Part shown: in pieces, positions 21,373-32,309 of the stretch
Layout of the letters: each line of letters opens with the position of its first letter
How positions within the stretch are numbered: position 1 is the stretch's first letter
Source of the DNA: Pohlia nutans
Lineage: Eukaryota; Streptophyta; Bryopsida; Bryales; Mniaceae
Assembly (NCBI GenBank): GCA_022496805.1
Contig: CM040088.1
Location: 1,984,001-2,048,000 of the forward strand
Direction of reading: 5' to 3'
Length of the DNA: 64,000 bases
Position numbers and translations under genes: made by a program
The notes under the pieces: generated by a model
The model's input: the letters and a program-made list of their open reading frames with translations, nothing else
Told to the model about the DNA's origin: nothing
Database searches by the model: none

Positions 21373-21920
21373 TTAACCCCTAAGCTCCCAAGAGACCATT
21401 TTTTAGTCGATGCCCATTTCTAACGGGCTGTCCAAAATAGAAAAATAAGTTTCTGAAAAATATTTTAAAAATATTTTAAAATACTTCATCAAGTCTACTT
21501 TCCAACCAAATTTGAGTCAATCCGAGTTAAACTCCACTGGGGAGAAATTTTCAAAATGGATCACCTCAACATTGTCTTAGTGATATAAAATTTGCTATTT
21601 GGAGAATGTAATGATGTTCCCTCCATCATTTCTTTTTCTTTTTTGAAGTTTACAATAGATAAACCAACTCTAACCAATCATGGTAAATTTTAAACTCTAA
21701 AAGTGAAAATTACAATTTATACAAATTTTCAAAGGTTAATGCTTTTAAATTCATGTAAAAAACATCTAAAGTTTTTTTTGGAAGTTTGACCGTATGGATA
21801 ATTTGTAGAGATGATGCCCTACAGTTTGTCTATTGAACCAAACTTCATCAAACATATGGAAGGCACATATTATAACACATCTATATTTTGTCCAATACCC
21901 CTCGGGCTTTTAGGGGTTAA
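21373..21920. mobile_element. TTAA-flanked MITE, subfamily D
   Basis: The left end is TTAACCCCTAAGCTCCCAAG; the right end in reverse is TTAACCCCTAAAAGCCCGAG. The left 25 bp is nearly the same as the outer element at 29364 (TAGGCTCCCAAGAGACCATT). Confidence 0.9.
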
Positions 21921-23518
21921 ATGCCCCTTCAAATGGCGAGTTTCCAAAAAAATTCTTGCGAGCTTAGTTGGCTAATTAAAACGGAGCGTGTGGTATGGCT
22001 AGAATATGCATTCGACGTGGTTTGCAAGCGGATAAAATGACATCACAAGAATATTTTCGAAAGATTCTAAAATAATATAAAATATTTAAAAAAGATTCCA
22101 AAAGATTATATTTTTACTATATTAAGATTTTCTTGGTATTTTCCCTATTTGTTATATTACGTTATTAATTCAACTGAGCAGTGGTTGCAAGCTACGGTCA
22201 CCCAAGCTTTTTGTCGCGGTCTACAAATTGGTGCACTTTCCCAATCTTTGGAAAATCATCAATAAATATTGGGATGGAATTTTGTGACGAAACAAATTGC
22301 ATTGTTTCTAGAATTCCAAAGTTAAGATGTCTATCACAATAAAGTTTGCAAAATTCCAATCTTTCTATCCAAATTAAGCATTTCTACTTGGATTTGGTAG
22401 CGTGTCGCTTGTCAAAAGTGCACCTATTTTATGGGAAATGCTAGAAGGGGGTCAAATTTGAACTTCAAAAATTTATAGCAACATACCACAAGTGTGTACA
22501 AAGTTACCATATTTTATTTTTTTTGGGTATTACGCTTACTTATTTTTTAATTAATTGTTTTGTGATGTTTTTGTTTTTTAAGCTTTTTGTGCAGTTAAAA
22601 CTTTTTTTTTGGATTTTTTTTTTTGGAAATGAAATAATGGTTCAATTTCAGAGGTGGGATATGAAATGCATTTTTCATAAAACCTAGCTAAGGATGTTAT
22701 GTAAAAAAGGCTCTAATTACCCATGTTGGGTAAAAAACAAAAAAGGCTGTTGAGTAAAGCCCAAAGTCTTGAAATTAACTTAACAATTGCTAAAGTGAAA
22801 GTATTAGCATAAACCCTATTTGGGATGGTGAAATTTTTGATCTAATTGAAAGTTGAGAGGTGCACATTACAACGCTAGTGCATGAGTTGCACGGCCCTTA
22901 GCTGCACTCCCCACTTGGTAGACCGTAGCTTGCAATCACCCTGCTTTACAACATTAGAAACTTTTTGTTGAAAACTATGACACCCGTAGTGCGAAAACAC
23001 CCGTAGTGCAAAAACACCCTGCTCTATTATGCTATGATTATGATACATCACTTTGACAAAAAGTTGAAAAAATAAATAGCCAATTCTCAAAAGAGTATAA
23101 AGTGATACACCTCTCATTTGTGATAATATTGGGTTGTGATCCACTCAGAGCTCCACATATTCTTGTTTGTCACGATAGTGTGAAGGTCTAAAGTGCAACT
23201 TCATTAAACATCATACTATAACCAAAAATAGGCATATTTATTAAATTTTAATAGACTTCTATATTGTTCTCTCATCCAAATTTAATGGAAGTTGTTCAAG
23301 GTCCACCAAACCAACAGCCATTGTGTGAACCAACCCTCAACCATTCAGTCACTTTGATCTCACATTAAGTTATGACTTAAGGGCAGTAATAACCAGTCCT
23401 CAAACACACACGCATTACTTAAGCACTACCGTAGATTATTTGTAGAATATAACCTAGATTATAGAGCGGAAAGGTACAACTATACACGTTCGTTGATGTT
23501 TAATTGTACCTTGCACAA
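21921..23518. other. AT-rich spacer
   Basis: No gene was recognised. T-rich runs lie at 22500-22630. Around 22975-23020 CACCCGTAGTGC-AAAACACC is directly repeated. Confidence 0.4.
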
Positions 23519-23848
23519 TTAACCCCTAAACGTCCCAGTGTTCAAAAATTGGATTTTGAACAGATTCAAAACCTTGCAACTTTCTCATACAACCTTGAAT
23601 GACTTTCATCCAAGTCACCTTTGTAAGCCTATTAAATTCTCTACCAATTACAATAAATCCCTTGTGATGGGGAGTCGTTGATACTATTAGAGAGGCCTCC
23701 AATTGCAAATATGTTAAATTTGTTGGGTAGATTTTATACTTGCAATGGTTCTCTCATGTACACCTCATGTACATTTGAGCCATGCTAATATTTATTTTTG
23801 AGGCTAGCATCTACGTGTGTTCAAAGAGTCGGTACATTTAAGGGTTAA
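23519..23848. mobile_element. Short TTAA-flanked MITE (330 bp)
   Basis: The left end TTAACCCCTAAACGTCCCAG is the closest to the family consensus; the right end in reverse is TTAACCCTTAAATGTACCG. There is no coding sequence. Confidence 0.85.
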
Positions 23849-23905
23849 GCTATAAAGAAATTGAATCCGGTGCACTACTTGACGCCAGATTAAACCTTGA
23901 ACCTC

Positions 23906-24219
23906 CATAACATTCAGTAGCCTTCCAAGAGGCTGCCTTTTAGTTTCATCCACCTTTATATATGGAATGACCAGTGTTTTGTAATTGAATGGACTATTGA
24001 ATCAAATAAACAATTACAAAACACTGTTGAATTGTGATTGAGTGCTTTTGATTACTGCTCACTATGGTTGATTGCTCTTGCTTAATGCCACATGCCCCCA
24101 TAGCTACTAATGTGATGTGGAATATCCCACGTCATTTCATTGGGGAATGAAATGATGTGGGATATTCCACATCATTCTGTAGGGGAAGGCAGCACTCACA
24201 GAGGCTACTGAATGTTATG
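23906..24219. mobile_element. Inverted-repeat element of 314 bp (CATAACATTCAGTAGCC ends)
   Basis: CATAACATTCAGTAGCC at the left is exactly inverted at the right end, and similarity extends inward (AGAGGCTGCCTTTT against AAGGCAGCACTC). It encloses the hairpin at 24114-24173. No target duplication is clear. Confidence 0.7.
24114..24173. repeat. Near-perfect hairpin, 28 bp arms, 4 bp loop
   Basis: The left arm starts GATGTGGAATATCCCACG and the right arm ends GTGGGATATTCCACATC, separated by GGGG. Only one position is not Watson-Crick, and it would be a G-U pair in RNA. The arms also hold the inner palindrome GTGGAATATCCCAC. It lies about 660 bp upstream of the membrin ATG. Confidence 0.9.
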
Positions 24220-24225
24220 TCAGGC

Positions 24226-24285
24226 TTCCCTCTGTATTAGGGCACGCGGTTCGATACTTATTGCTTACCCCTAATACAGAGGGAA
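24226..24285. repeat. Second hairpin, 17 bp arms
   Basis: TTCCCTCTGTATTAGGG at 24226-24242 pairs with CCCTAATACAGAGGGAA at 24269-24285 over a 26-base loop. It directly follows the 314 bp element and may be a separate small element. Confidence 0.85.
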
Positions 24286-24836
24286 ACCCTCGATTTGATG
24301 CTTACGGTAACCCCTTACGTGAGTAACTGAAGCTCCACCCACAGGTTTCATTCATCCAATCATTCATCATTCATCTCGGATTAGGGTTTGGCGCTTGACT
24401 TGTGCTTGTGCGATTATTGCAGTGTCAAACTTGCATCGGAAGTAGGTTCCAGCTGCTCTTCCTCCTCATTCGGGTGTTGCGATTTCGTTCTTCGGTAGAG
24501 GATTAGTCAATTGACACGCACGGGTGTAGCTACGGTGCTTTAAATTCCCACATTTTTGGTGTCTCTGAATCGATTTTCGGGCTGCGCGAAGTTGTGTTCA
24601 GTCGAGCTGTTCAGCCGAGGATTTCAACAGGAGCTCGGTCGCAGAGTTTAATTAGGGTTTGGAGAATTAATTTTGTAGATTGTGGAGTGTTTCAGTAGAA
24701 TTTTTTTCCAGCGGTTTCGTATTTGCGGTGCCAATCCATGTGGTGATAGATTTATCTTGATGTTTGGAACTGCATTATGATTTTTCGAAGGGTGATTGGA
24801 TCGGAGGACATGAGCTAGGGCTTTGGGAGGAGAGCG
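24286..24836 (+). other. Presumed promoter and 5' UTR of the membrin gene
   Basis: The sequence is moderately GC-rich, contrasting with the AT-rich spacer. No other gene fits and no clear TATA box was identified. Confidence 0.4.
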
Positions 24837-26071
24837 ATGACAGGATTGGTGGAGGATCATGGTGGAGCGGGGAGCTTGGGCGTGGGAGCAGGGGCGTTAC
24901 CGTTGGACAGAGTTTACAGCCAGGCGCGTCGGGCGTTGTTGATGGTGCGCGATGGATTGGAACGCCTGGAGCGATTGGAGTTGGCAGGGCAACAGCCCAG
25001 CAGCACGAGCAGTCCTAGCTACCGAGGAATAGGAGGCGGGGGGCAGGACGCGCAGGGGCAACAAGCACCCGCGGCGCCCGACCTCGTAGAGCATCTGAAG
25101 AAGGAGATCGGGCAGTTGCAAGTCGCAAGCTCGGACATGGACAGGATGTGGCGCAACCAGATGCTGGCGAAGGGGCAACGCGACCTGTGGAAGCGCCGCA
25201 TCGAGCAGGTCGCGGAGGAGGTGGAGTCGCTCAAGGCGGGACTTGATCGCTACCTTTTGCGCCAGCACCGACGCCAAGTCGATGCGCAGGAGCGGGCCGA
25301 GCTCTTTCGTCGCACCAGAGGGGACGGAGCGCACATCTTGCAGGTAAAAAGCTCTTACAATTTGATTGATGAATAAGTCCACAAGTAGATTTCACAAGCT
25401 CTTAATAATGCTATATGACACTGTGCGAATAAGGATCTGACCTATGTGCACATGATGAGATTTTACTTTGAATTTTTTAGGTTGTTGCCAAAAGAAAATG
25501 GAATCTAACACAAGTTGTTTGTAATTTTGGAGTCATATTGAATTAGTTATGGATTTTCAAAGTCACAGTGGTGTTTTCCCAAAACCATGCACTAGATTAT
25601 GCTTCTTCCAACCTTCCCAACTTCTTAAAGCATTGCGTGAGAACCTTGAAACCAAGACACTTTCCACGAATGAAATCTTAGCATGTGGCAGTTTTCATTG
25701 GTTGATACTTGAATGACATGATAGATGTATGGTTTAAGGAGCTAGTTGGAATGGGGCATGTACCTTACCGTAATGATGTTTTGCAGGTGCATGATGATGA
25801 GATGCAGGCGCTGCAATCTGCGAAAAACTCTTCCCGAATGTTGGACGATGCATATGCCACTGGAGTTGCCGTTTTGGCTCAGTATGCAGTGCAACGAGAC
25901 CGCCTCAAATCAGCACAACGGAAGGCATACGATGTCTTGAACACTGTGGGGTTGGGTAACACGATGATGCGCCTGATCGAGAGACGGCAAAAAGTGGATC
26001 GGTGGATCGCTTATGGAGGCATGGTCTTCACCATTATCATTCTCATCGTTGTTATCAAATGGCTCCGGTGA
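24837..26071 (+). CDS. Membrin-type Golgi Qb-SNARE (MEMB11/MEMB12 family), 263 aa
   Basis: Two exons, 24837-25343 and 25787-26071, join in phase 0 across a 443 bp GT-AG intron. The product is a tail-anchored Qb-SNARE acting in ER-Golgi and intra-Golgi vesicle fusion. Family signatures are LDRVYSQARRALLMVRDGLE near residue 20, QRDLWKRRIEQV near 110, and GAHILQ at the exon junction. The SNARE helix contains YAVQRDRLKSAQRKAYDVLN, with Q205 the likely zero-layer glutamine, then GNTMMRLIERR. Residues about 244-262 (AYGGMVFTIIILIVVIKWL) form the C-terminal anchor. The exon junction after HILQ falls within a well-conserved stretch. At 263 residues it is longer than the roughly 225 usual in Arabidopsis, because a Gly/Gln/Ala-rich insertion follows residue 50. 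The frame is intact. Confidence 0.95.
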
Positions 26072-27283
26072 ACTGCAACTCTATTTTAGGGCTTTCATTG
26101 TGACATCCAAGGCATTGTGCCCCATGAGGTAACCTGTAGCATCATTCTTTGTAGCAATTACAAATTTTCTTGTGAAATAAGCACAATTACTATATACTCG
26201 CAGTATCTTTGTAACAGACGTGCGTCATGGCTTGGCCCATAGCCGTATCGGTAGAGTTTAGAGGTTCTGTTTAGTTTAGACCTTTCATAATGTTGTGACA
26301 TTATTTTTGAGGTGGGAGCTTATTGGTTCCCAAGGAGGCTGGCTGCCTACTGAGTTGGTACATGATCTTTGTTCTAGCGTTCTACGGCTTAGGTTCACAT
26401 CAGCATCTGTTTTTCCTTCGTACTTAAAACAGCAGGAAGCTTACCTCTGCATACTTGATGATGACTCTTCCGTTGAGATGCTTTGCTACTGTTTCAGTTT
26501 TGCCTGCTTCTCTTGTAGGAGTTTTGAACAGGATAATTGGACGAACTTGCAGGTTTGTCCAATTATTGTTAACAGCTTGGACATTCTCTGTTAGCTACCT
26601 TTGTTATTCCGGGTATTAGGTGTTCCGATAATTTGGTGAGAAAAGGTGTTATTAAAGAGGTCTGGGTTTGGATGTACTGAATTAGTGTATTACCTCCAGA
26701 GATTGAGAACGATGGACCAAAAATCAGTGCCAATGCAAAATATACAGTGCACTGCGTAACATTCGACAGCAGTTCTCCACTCATACACGAAAACTTCATC
26801 ACGTCAATAAGGTACAGATACCTATAACCGATAACTTAAGCATTTCAGCATAGCATATCTTGGGTTATCAAGGAGTTATTTTTTGTGCGTAGGAAAATAA
26901 GGTTCATGAAGAATAAGCTTTTTTCCAAAATTAATTAAGTAAAATTAGAATTACTACAAATTTTATTGTTCGAAAGTTGGTCAGAGCCCATAACCAACAT
27001 ATAGCTTCACCCATGACCGACAACAACAAGAGTAGTGAACAAACATAAGACTATTTAATTCCGTAACAGTCACAGACGCGTTCTATTGGAGGACGCATCC
27101 TGAATATCCTGGATATAAATACCGGCTTCTGGTTTTCCAATGCGCAGCACCCAGGAAATCTACTTATCTGTGATGGGTGCATTATCGGTTATGGGTGTCT
27201 ATACCTTACTTCATCATTAATGGGGGCCACTTATTTAGAGTGTCACTCGAATACCCCACCTGTGTAACTCGTTAAGGTAGGAT
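26072..27283. other. Membrin 3' region and spacer
   Basis: The 3' UTR is expected in the first few hundred bases. Beyond about 26900 the sequence is AT-rich. No other gene was recognised. Confidence 0.4.
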
Positions 27284-27665
27284 GTCCTAAAACCACCACC
27301 TCCCCCAATTATGACATGTAGACCTTTCTTGGGGCCACCACAGTTGAGACCCAAAACCACCAATTTCACTATTCAAGTAGACCAATGGCACGCCAAGCAT
27401 TGCAAAGAAATAGTTGGTGGTTTTGGATATCATTATGAGTGAAAGTTAGCACCACATGGTGTGGACATGGGGAAACCTAGAGGTTTGATTTGGGTTACAG
27501 GTTACTTTCCACTTTGGAATTTTGTATAAAATTGACAAATGCGAATTAGATGTTGCAAATTTTTGCAATCCTCATCAAAACCTATTTCAAATGCGGTCAT
27601 ATAATTTTTTCGAATTTAGCACTGCCAAAAATAGGCCAGATTGCTTAAGTTGGTGGTTTTAGGAC
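27284..27665. mobile_element. Inverted-repeat element of 382 bp (GTCCTAAAACCACCA ends)
   Basis: GTCCTAAAACCACCA at the left is exactly inverted at the right (TGGTGGTTTTAGGAC). Weaker copies of the terminus (CCAAAACCACCA, TGGTGGTTTTGG) lie inside at about 27352 and 27417. It is non-coding, and target duplications are not clear. Confidence 0.8.
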
Positions 27666-27679
27666 AATCAACCCTTATA

Positions 27680-28242
27680 TTAACCCCAAACGTCGTCACC
27701 CCTCTCCAATTCGGCAGTTTTACAAAGATGCATCATAAAATGTAATCTAGAGGGATATTTTGAGCTTGATGTATGAATAAAAGTTGAACATTATAAATTT
27801 TAGATTCTATGCATACGGTTAGATCTGTGATTGCCATCACCAATATTTTTGTATAAAATTTGAAACTTGAGATTGAAAATTCTTTTGTAATTTGATTATG
27901 AATAAGATATTGACAATCTGTACATGAAATTTGTTGTGATGGGTTGAAATGTAATACTCTAAGTGTAATGATTTTTGGAGATTTTTTGGTTGCTTAATTT
28001 GATGAGTTGACTTTTTTAAGAGCACTTTTACACTAAAATCTTCGAAATTTTGGGTGAATCACTACAACATGAAATGAGGCATGAAAATCTCACAAAGCAT
28101 CCCCTTTCTAATTGCATGAAGTTAACTTCCCATAAAATATATAGTAAAAAATCCACACTGCAAAAAGTCAATGACGGATGATAAATATGTGTTTGATTAT
28201 GTATATTGTCCATTTTCTGGATGGTTGGACGTTTAGGGGTGT
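27680..28242 (+). mobile_element. TTAA-family MITE, subfamily A, right end lacking TTAA
   Basis: It starts TTAACCCCAAACGTCGTCAC and ends GGACGTTTAGGGGT, but the final TTAA is replaced by a scrap of another copy's left end (GTCCTCACCCCTCTCC). The interior closely matches the neighbouring element at 28301. Confidence 0.8.
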
Positions 28243-28300
28243 CCTCTAGATGTCCTCACCCCTCTCCAAATTCGGCACTCCACCTGTGTAATTTGTTATA

Positions 28301-28876
28301 TTAATCCCTAAACGTCCTCACCCCTCTCCAAATTCAGCAGTTTTACAAGGATGCATTATAAAATGCAGCTAAGAGGGATATTTTGAACTTGATGTATGAA
28401 TAAAAGTTGTACATTATAAATTTTAGATTCTATCCATACGGTTAGATCTGCGATTGCTATTACCAATATTTGTGTATAAAATTTGAAACTTGAAATTCAA
28501 AAATATTTTGTAATTCAATTACGAATAAGATATTGACAATTTGTGGATGAATTTTTTTGTGATGGGTTGAAATGTAATACTCTAAGTGTAGTGATTTTCA
28601 GAGATTTTTTCGTTGCTTGATTTTATGAGTTTATTTTTCAGGAGCATATTTAGACTAAAATCTTCAATTGTTTTTGGTGAATCACTGCAACATGGAATGA
28701 GGCCTAAGTTTTTCACAGATCATTCCCTTTCTAATCAGATTACACATGCACAAAGCTATCTTGCCATAGAATTTTGTAGTATTCTTTTCCTTGCAAAAAG
28801 TGCATGATAGATGAGAAAACGTGGATGAAATCTATATATTGTTCAAAAAATGGACAGTTGGATAATTAGGGGTTAA
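28301..28876 (+). mobile_element. TTAA-flanked MITE, subfamily A
   Basis: The left end is TTAATCCCTAAACGTCCTC and the right end is ATAATTAGGGGTTAA. It lies head-to-tail with the copy at 27680 and is highly similar to it throughout. It is non-coding. Confidence 0.9.
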
Positions 28877-29363
28877 CTTCCAACCATTTACTAGTCTCCT
28901 AGTGTGCAAAAGTAAAAAAGAATCTTCACCATTTACTATCCAATGTACTAATTGTAAAAGTTAAAGTAGTAATTGTTGAAGTTGGACAAATATGACAAAA
29001 ATTGGCGAGTTGTCAAGACAAAGAGAATCTTATAATAGGGTCCAAACATTAATTGCTTACTTTTCATCCAAGATTTGTAATCCTCGTCTATTTTGTAGTA
29101 TGGGTGATGATACCCTAAGACTTTGTTATAGTGAAAAGAAATTTCTCATTACCCATGATCCCATGCATGATTCAAGTAGATTGAAAAGTTCCTATCACCT
29201 ATGGCCCTCTGCATGAAAATTGTTTAATCTAAGTTGTAAACATAGTCATTAATATTCTAACATACCTAAAGTTAAAATCTATCCTTTACTAGATTTCAAC
29301 TTGGGTTACATTGGAACATGTGACTAGGATTGAAAGATGTTTTGGAGTGTTCTTTGGAATGTT
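28877..29363. other. AT-rich spacer
   Basis: A 74-codon open frame at 28992-29216 resembles nothing recognised. No other signal was seen. Confidence 0.4.
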
Positions 29364-30463
29364 TTAACCCCTAGGCTCCCAAGAGACCATTTTGTGGTCA
29401 CTTCCTGGGCTGGCCCAAAAAATAACTTCTTTTTAAAACAAAAATTACAATGTCATAGGTAAACGACTCTTCTTTCCAATGCAATTGGAATTATGTCCAT
29501 CCGATCAAAACTCCACTTAAAGGAATTTTTCAAAGTGAAACACCTCAATGTTGAAAGGCAGTTTTAACACTTGGAGTAAGCTTGGAGAATGTTGTAAGCC
29601 AATGAGATTCATTGGGCACCTCAAAGGAAATTGAATTCAACCCACATGGGTTACATACTATGAGTTATGGGCTCATCCAATTGGAGAGTTGAAAGGATAA
29701 TTTAATTTAGCGAAAATCTCTTGCTTCTCTTCATACCCCCATCCATTACAAGGTCTCTAAAAAAATGCTAATGAATTGAACATCTCATCAAATTGAGTCA
29801 TGCATCTTGTTAACCCCTAACTGCCTAAGCGTCCATTTTTTGGACGATGTACAAATTTCATCCATAATTTCTCATCCGTCATGCACTTATAGCAGTGTGG
29901 AATTTTTACTGTAGATTCTATGGGAAGTTAGCTTCATGCATATGTGATCCGATTAGAAAGGGGATGATTTGTGAAAATTTTATGCCTCATTTCATGTTGT
30001 AGTGATTCACCCAAAATTTTGAAGATTTCAGTGTAAAAGTGCTCTAAAAAAAGTCAACTCATAAAATTAAGCAACCAAAAAATCTCCAAAAATCACTACA
30101 CTTAGAGTATTACATTTCAACCAATCACAATGAATTTCATCCGTAGATTGTCAATATCTTATTCGTAATTGAATTACAAAATAATTTTGAATTTCACGTT
30201 TCAAATTTCATACAAAATTATTGGTAATAGCAATCATAGATCTAACTGTATGGATAGAATCTCAACTTCATTTGCTATTATCTTGGCATCCCTACGGTCA
30301 AATGTTTTGAAATTTTGAGGGATGGCTTATAAGGCCTAGGAGTACAAAATCCTATGGCTAGAATGTGAAAAGAGGTTTTGCAAAGCATTCAAAAATCATC
30401 AACAAAAATGTCCAAAATGAGGCAGTTTTGGGTGGGGGACCCCCCTTGGCGTTTAGGGGTTAA
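29364..30463. mobile_element. TTAA-flanked element, subfamily D, interrupted by another copy
   Basis: The left end is TTAACCCCTAGGCTCCCAAG; the right end in reverse is TTAACCCCTAAACGCCAAG. The subfamily A element at 29810 is inserted in it. Its left end matches the element at 21373. Confidence 0.8.
29810..30260 (-). mobile_element. TTAA-family MITE, subfamily A, nested and truncated
   Basis: From TTAACCCCTAACTGCCTAAG the sequence matches 6895-7340 almost base for base. The match stops at about 30260 after GTATGGATAGAATCT, so the last 130 bp and the right terminus are missing. Confidence 0.85.
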
Positions 30464-32309
30464 GATGAAGAGAAACAAAAACAATAGGGCTTTTCTAAAC
30501 TTAAAAGAGCTCTTCACTGTAAAGTGTACAAGGCTTCCATCAAATGTTATGTGAAAAGCAAAGTTCTTTTTTCTGGCCTCTTATAGCCAGTTTACTACAG
30601 AAATCTAGCGGGAGAATCACAACTTGGGAACATAATGAGAAAAATGTCACCTCATGCAGCCACCAAGGCAACGGATTGGACCACTTACAAGCCAGAGTGG
30701 GACTTCGTGAGCAACACGTAGTGGATGAAAAGACCAAGATGTTGGATGAAAAAGATAGGATGTATGAAGGGTTTTGCGAAAAGCAAATATATTGAATGAA
30801 AAAGATAGGATGTATGACAAAACAAAGATCCATCGCTAAGGTTTTCAAATATAAAAATATAAAAAATAGAGGATCAAAAAGCTACTTCATTCACTGGCAT
30901 GCGAGCTTTGTAGCCTAAAGTTAGATGCCTTGGTGAAAGGGTCCAATCAAGCTAATACGAGTCAGAGATACCTTGTTTTGAGTGCTTTAGAGAGTGCTTT
31001 GGAGAGTCCTTTGGAGAGTCCTTATAGACAAAAAAATCATGATTTTCATTCAAAGAATTTTTTTTAATGAATTGATTACGATTTTCATTCACATAATCAA
31101 CATTCTCATTTGATATTCCATAAATTTCTACCAAAAAGGTATTATTTATCATTTAAATAGTCCTTACACGGTCATTAAAACGACTAATGACAACTTTTTT
31201 AGTGCTTTTAATATCAAAATATTTACAATATTACTTTCATCTTATACTATGTGTTTTATATACATGTTGCAAACATTGACATATCACTTTCCTTTCTAAA
31301 TCAAACATCACATTGAAAATGCCTCCAAAAGCACTGACGACAACTTAGCCGGTTTGTATTAGCTTGAATGGACCCGAAAAGGTAATGCAGTAGGCTGTCA
31401 AGTTATTATGCTCCTAAAAGTCAAATCTACAATATACAACAATCTTACAATTATAATGTCTTGGGATTCTGAAACGACTTTACACCTATGACATCATGAG
31501 ATTCAGATGTAATTTAGTGTTGAATTTGAGTGCAGACCACAATAAATCACCTGTTCTTTGTAGTTTCCGGATTGTAAAACTAATGCGACAATGTTGCCCA
31601 AGACACCCGCCAGTGTTGCAACTTCATCTCCACTCTCCCAACCTATTTGATCAGATCATCATTTGACATGTGCCTCATCTCCACCCTCACAATGTATTTA
31701 TTATCATCATTTGACATGTGTTATATGTCGGCAAATACTCGGTAGTGAAAGATTTCTCATTATTTCTAAATCTACTGCACATGCTTTGGGCTCTCTAGGT
31801 TGTCTTGACATCTCAAACTATTTCACATAATCACTCAGAATGATAAATAAGACACTCTTGAATTCGCATGATGAATGGATGTACTGCATACTCAAATCTA
31901 AAGTCGTATCCTGCACCCATTTGTCAGAGAGGGACCCAAAGAGCCTACGTGACCAAAACCGAGAAAACGCACTCAGAAACATAGTCGACTGAGCCTCAAG
32001 AGGTATATGGATAAAGAGAGATTTTTTATTGAGTAAAATCGATTCACCAGACACTTGAGAAAAATTAAATCATATGTATAGCTCGATCCAGACTGATCCA
32101 ACTTAGTTCAAGAATGAGATGTCCCATTCCTCCACCGCAAAACTGTCCAACCTCATGACACCATCACACATCTAGCTTCGCCAGATATCACGTCACCCAT
32201 GCGCAGCCGATCGATCGACCTGGTGATGACCTAATCCATTGAAATTAAGAGCTCAGAGCCCGGCATGCATGCATGCATGCATATTTCGTCGATGCTCTGT
32301 AAACGATAC
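30464..32309. other. Spacer downstream of the pectin methylesterase
   Basis: No gene is supported. At 31625-31720 a segment ending CATCATTTGACATGTG is doubled. Near 30990 GGAGAGTCCTTT repeats. The end of the stretch would hold the 3' UTR of the minus-strand gene. Confidence 0.4.
32263..32282. repeat. (GCAT)n microsatellite
   Basis: Five GCAT units lie just beyond the pectin methylesterase stop codon, in its likely 3' UTR. The tract is self-complementary. Confidence 0.9.
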
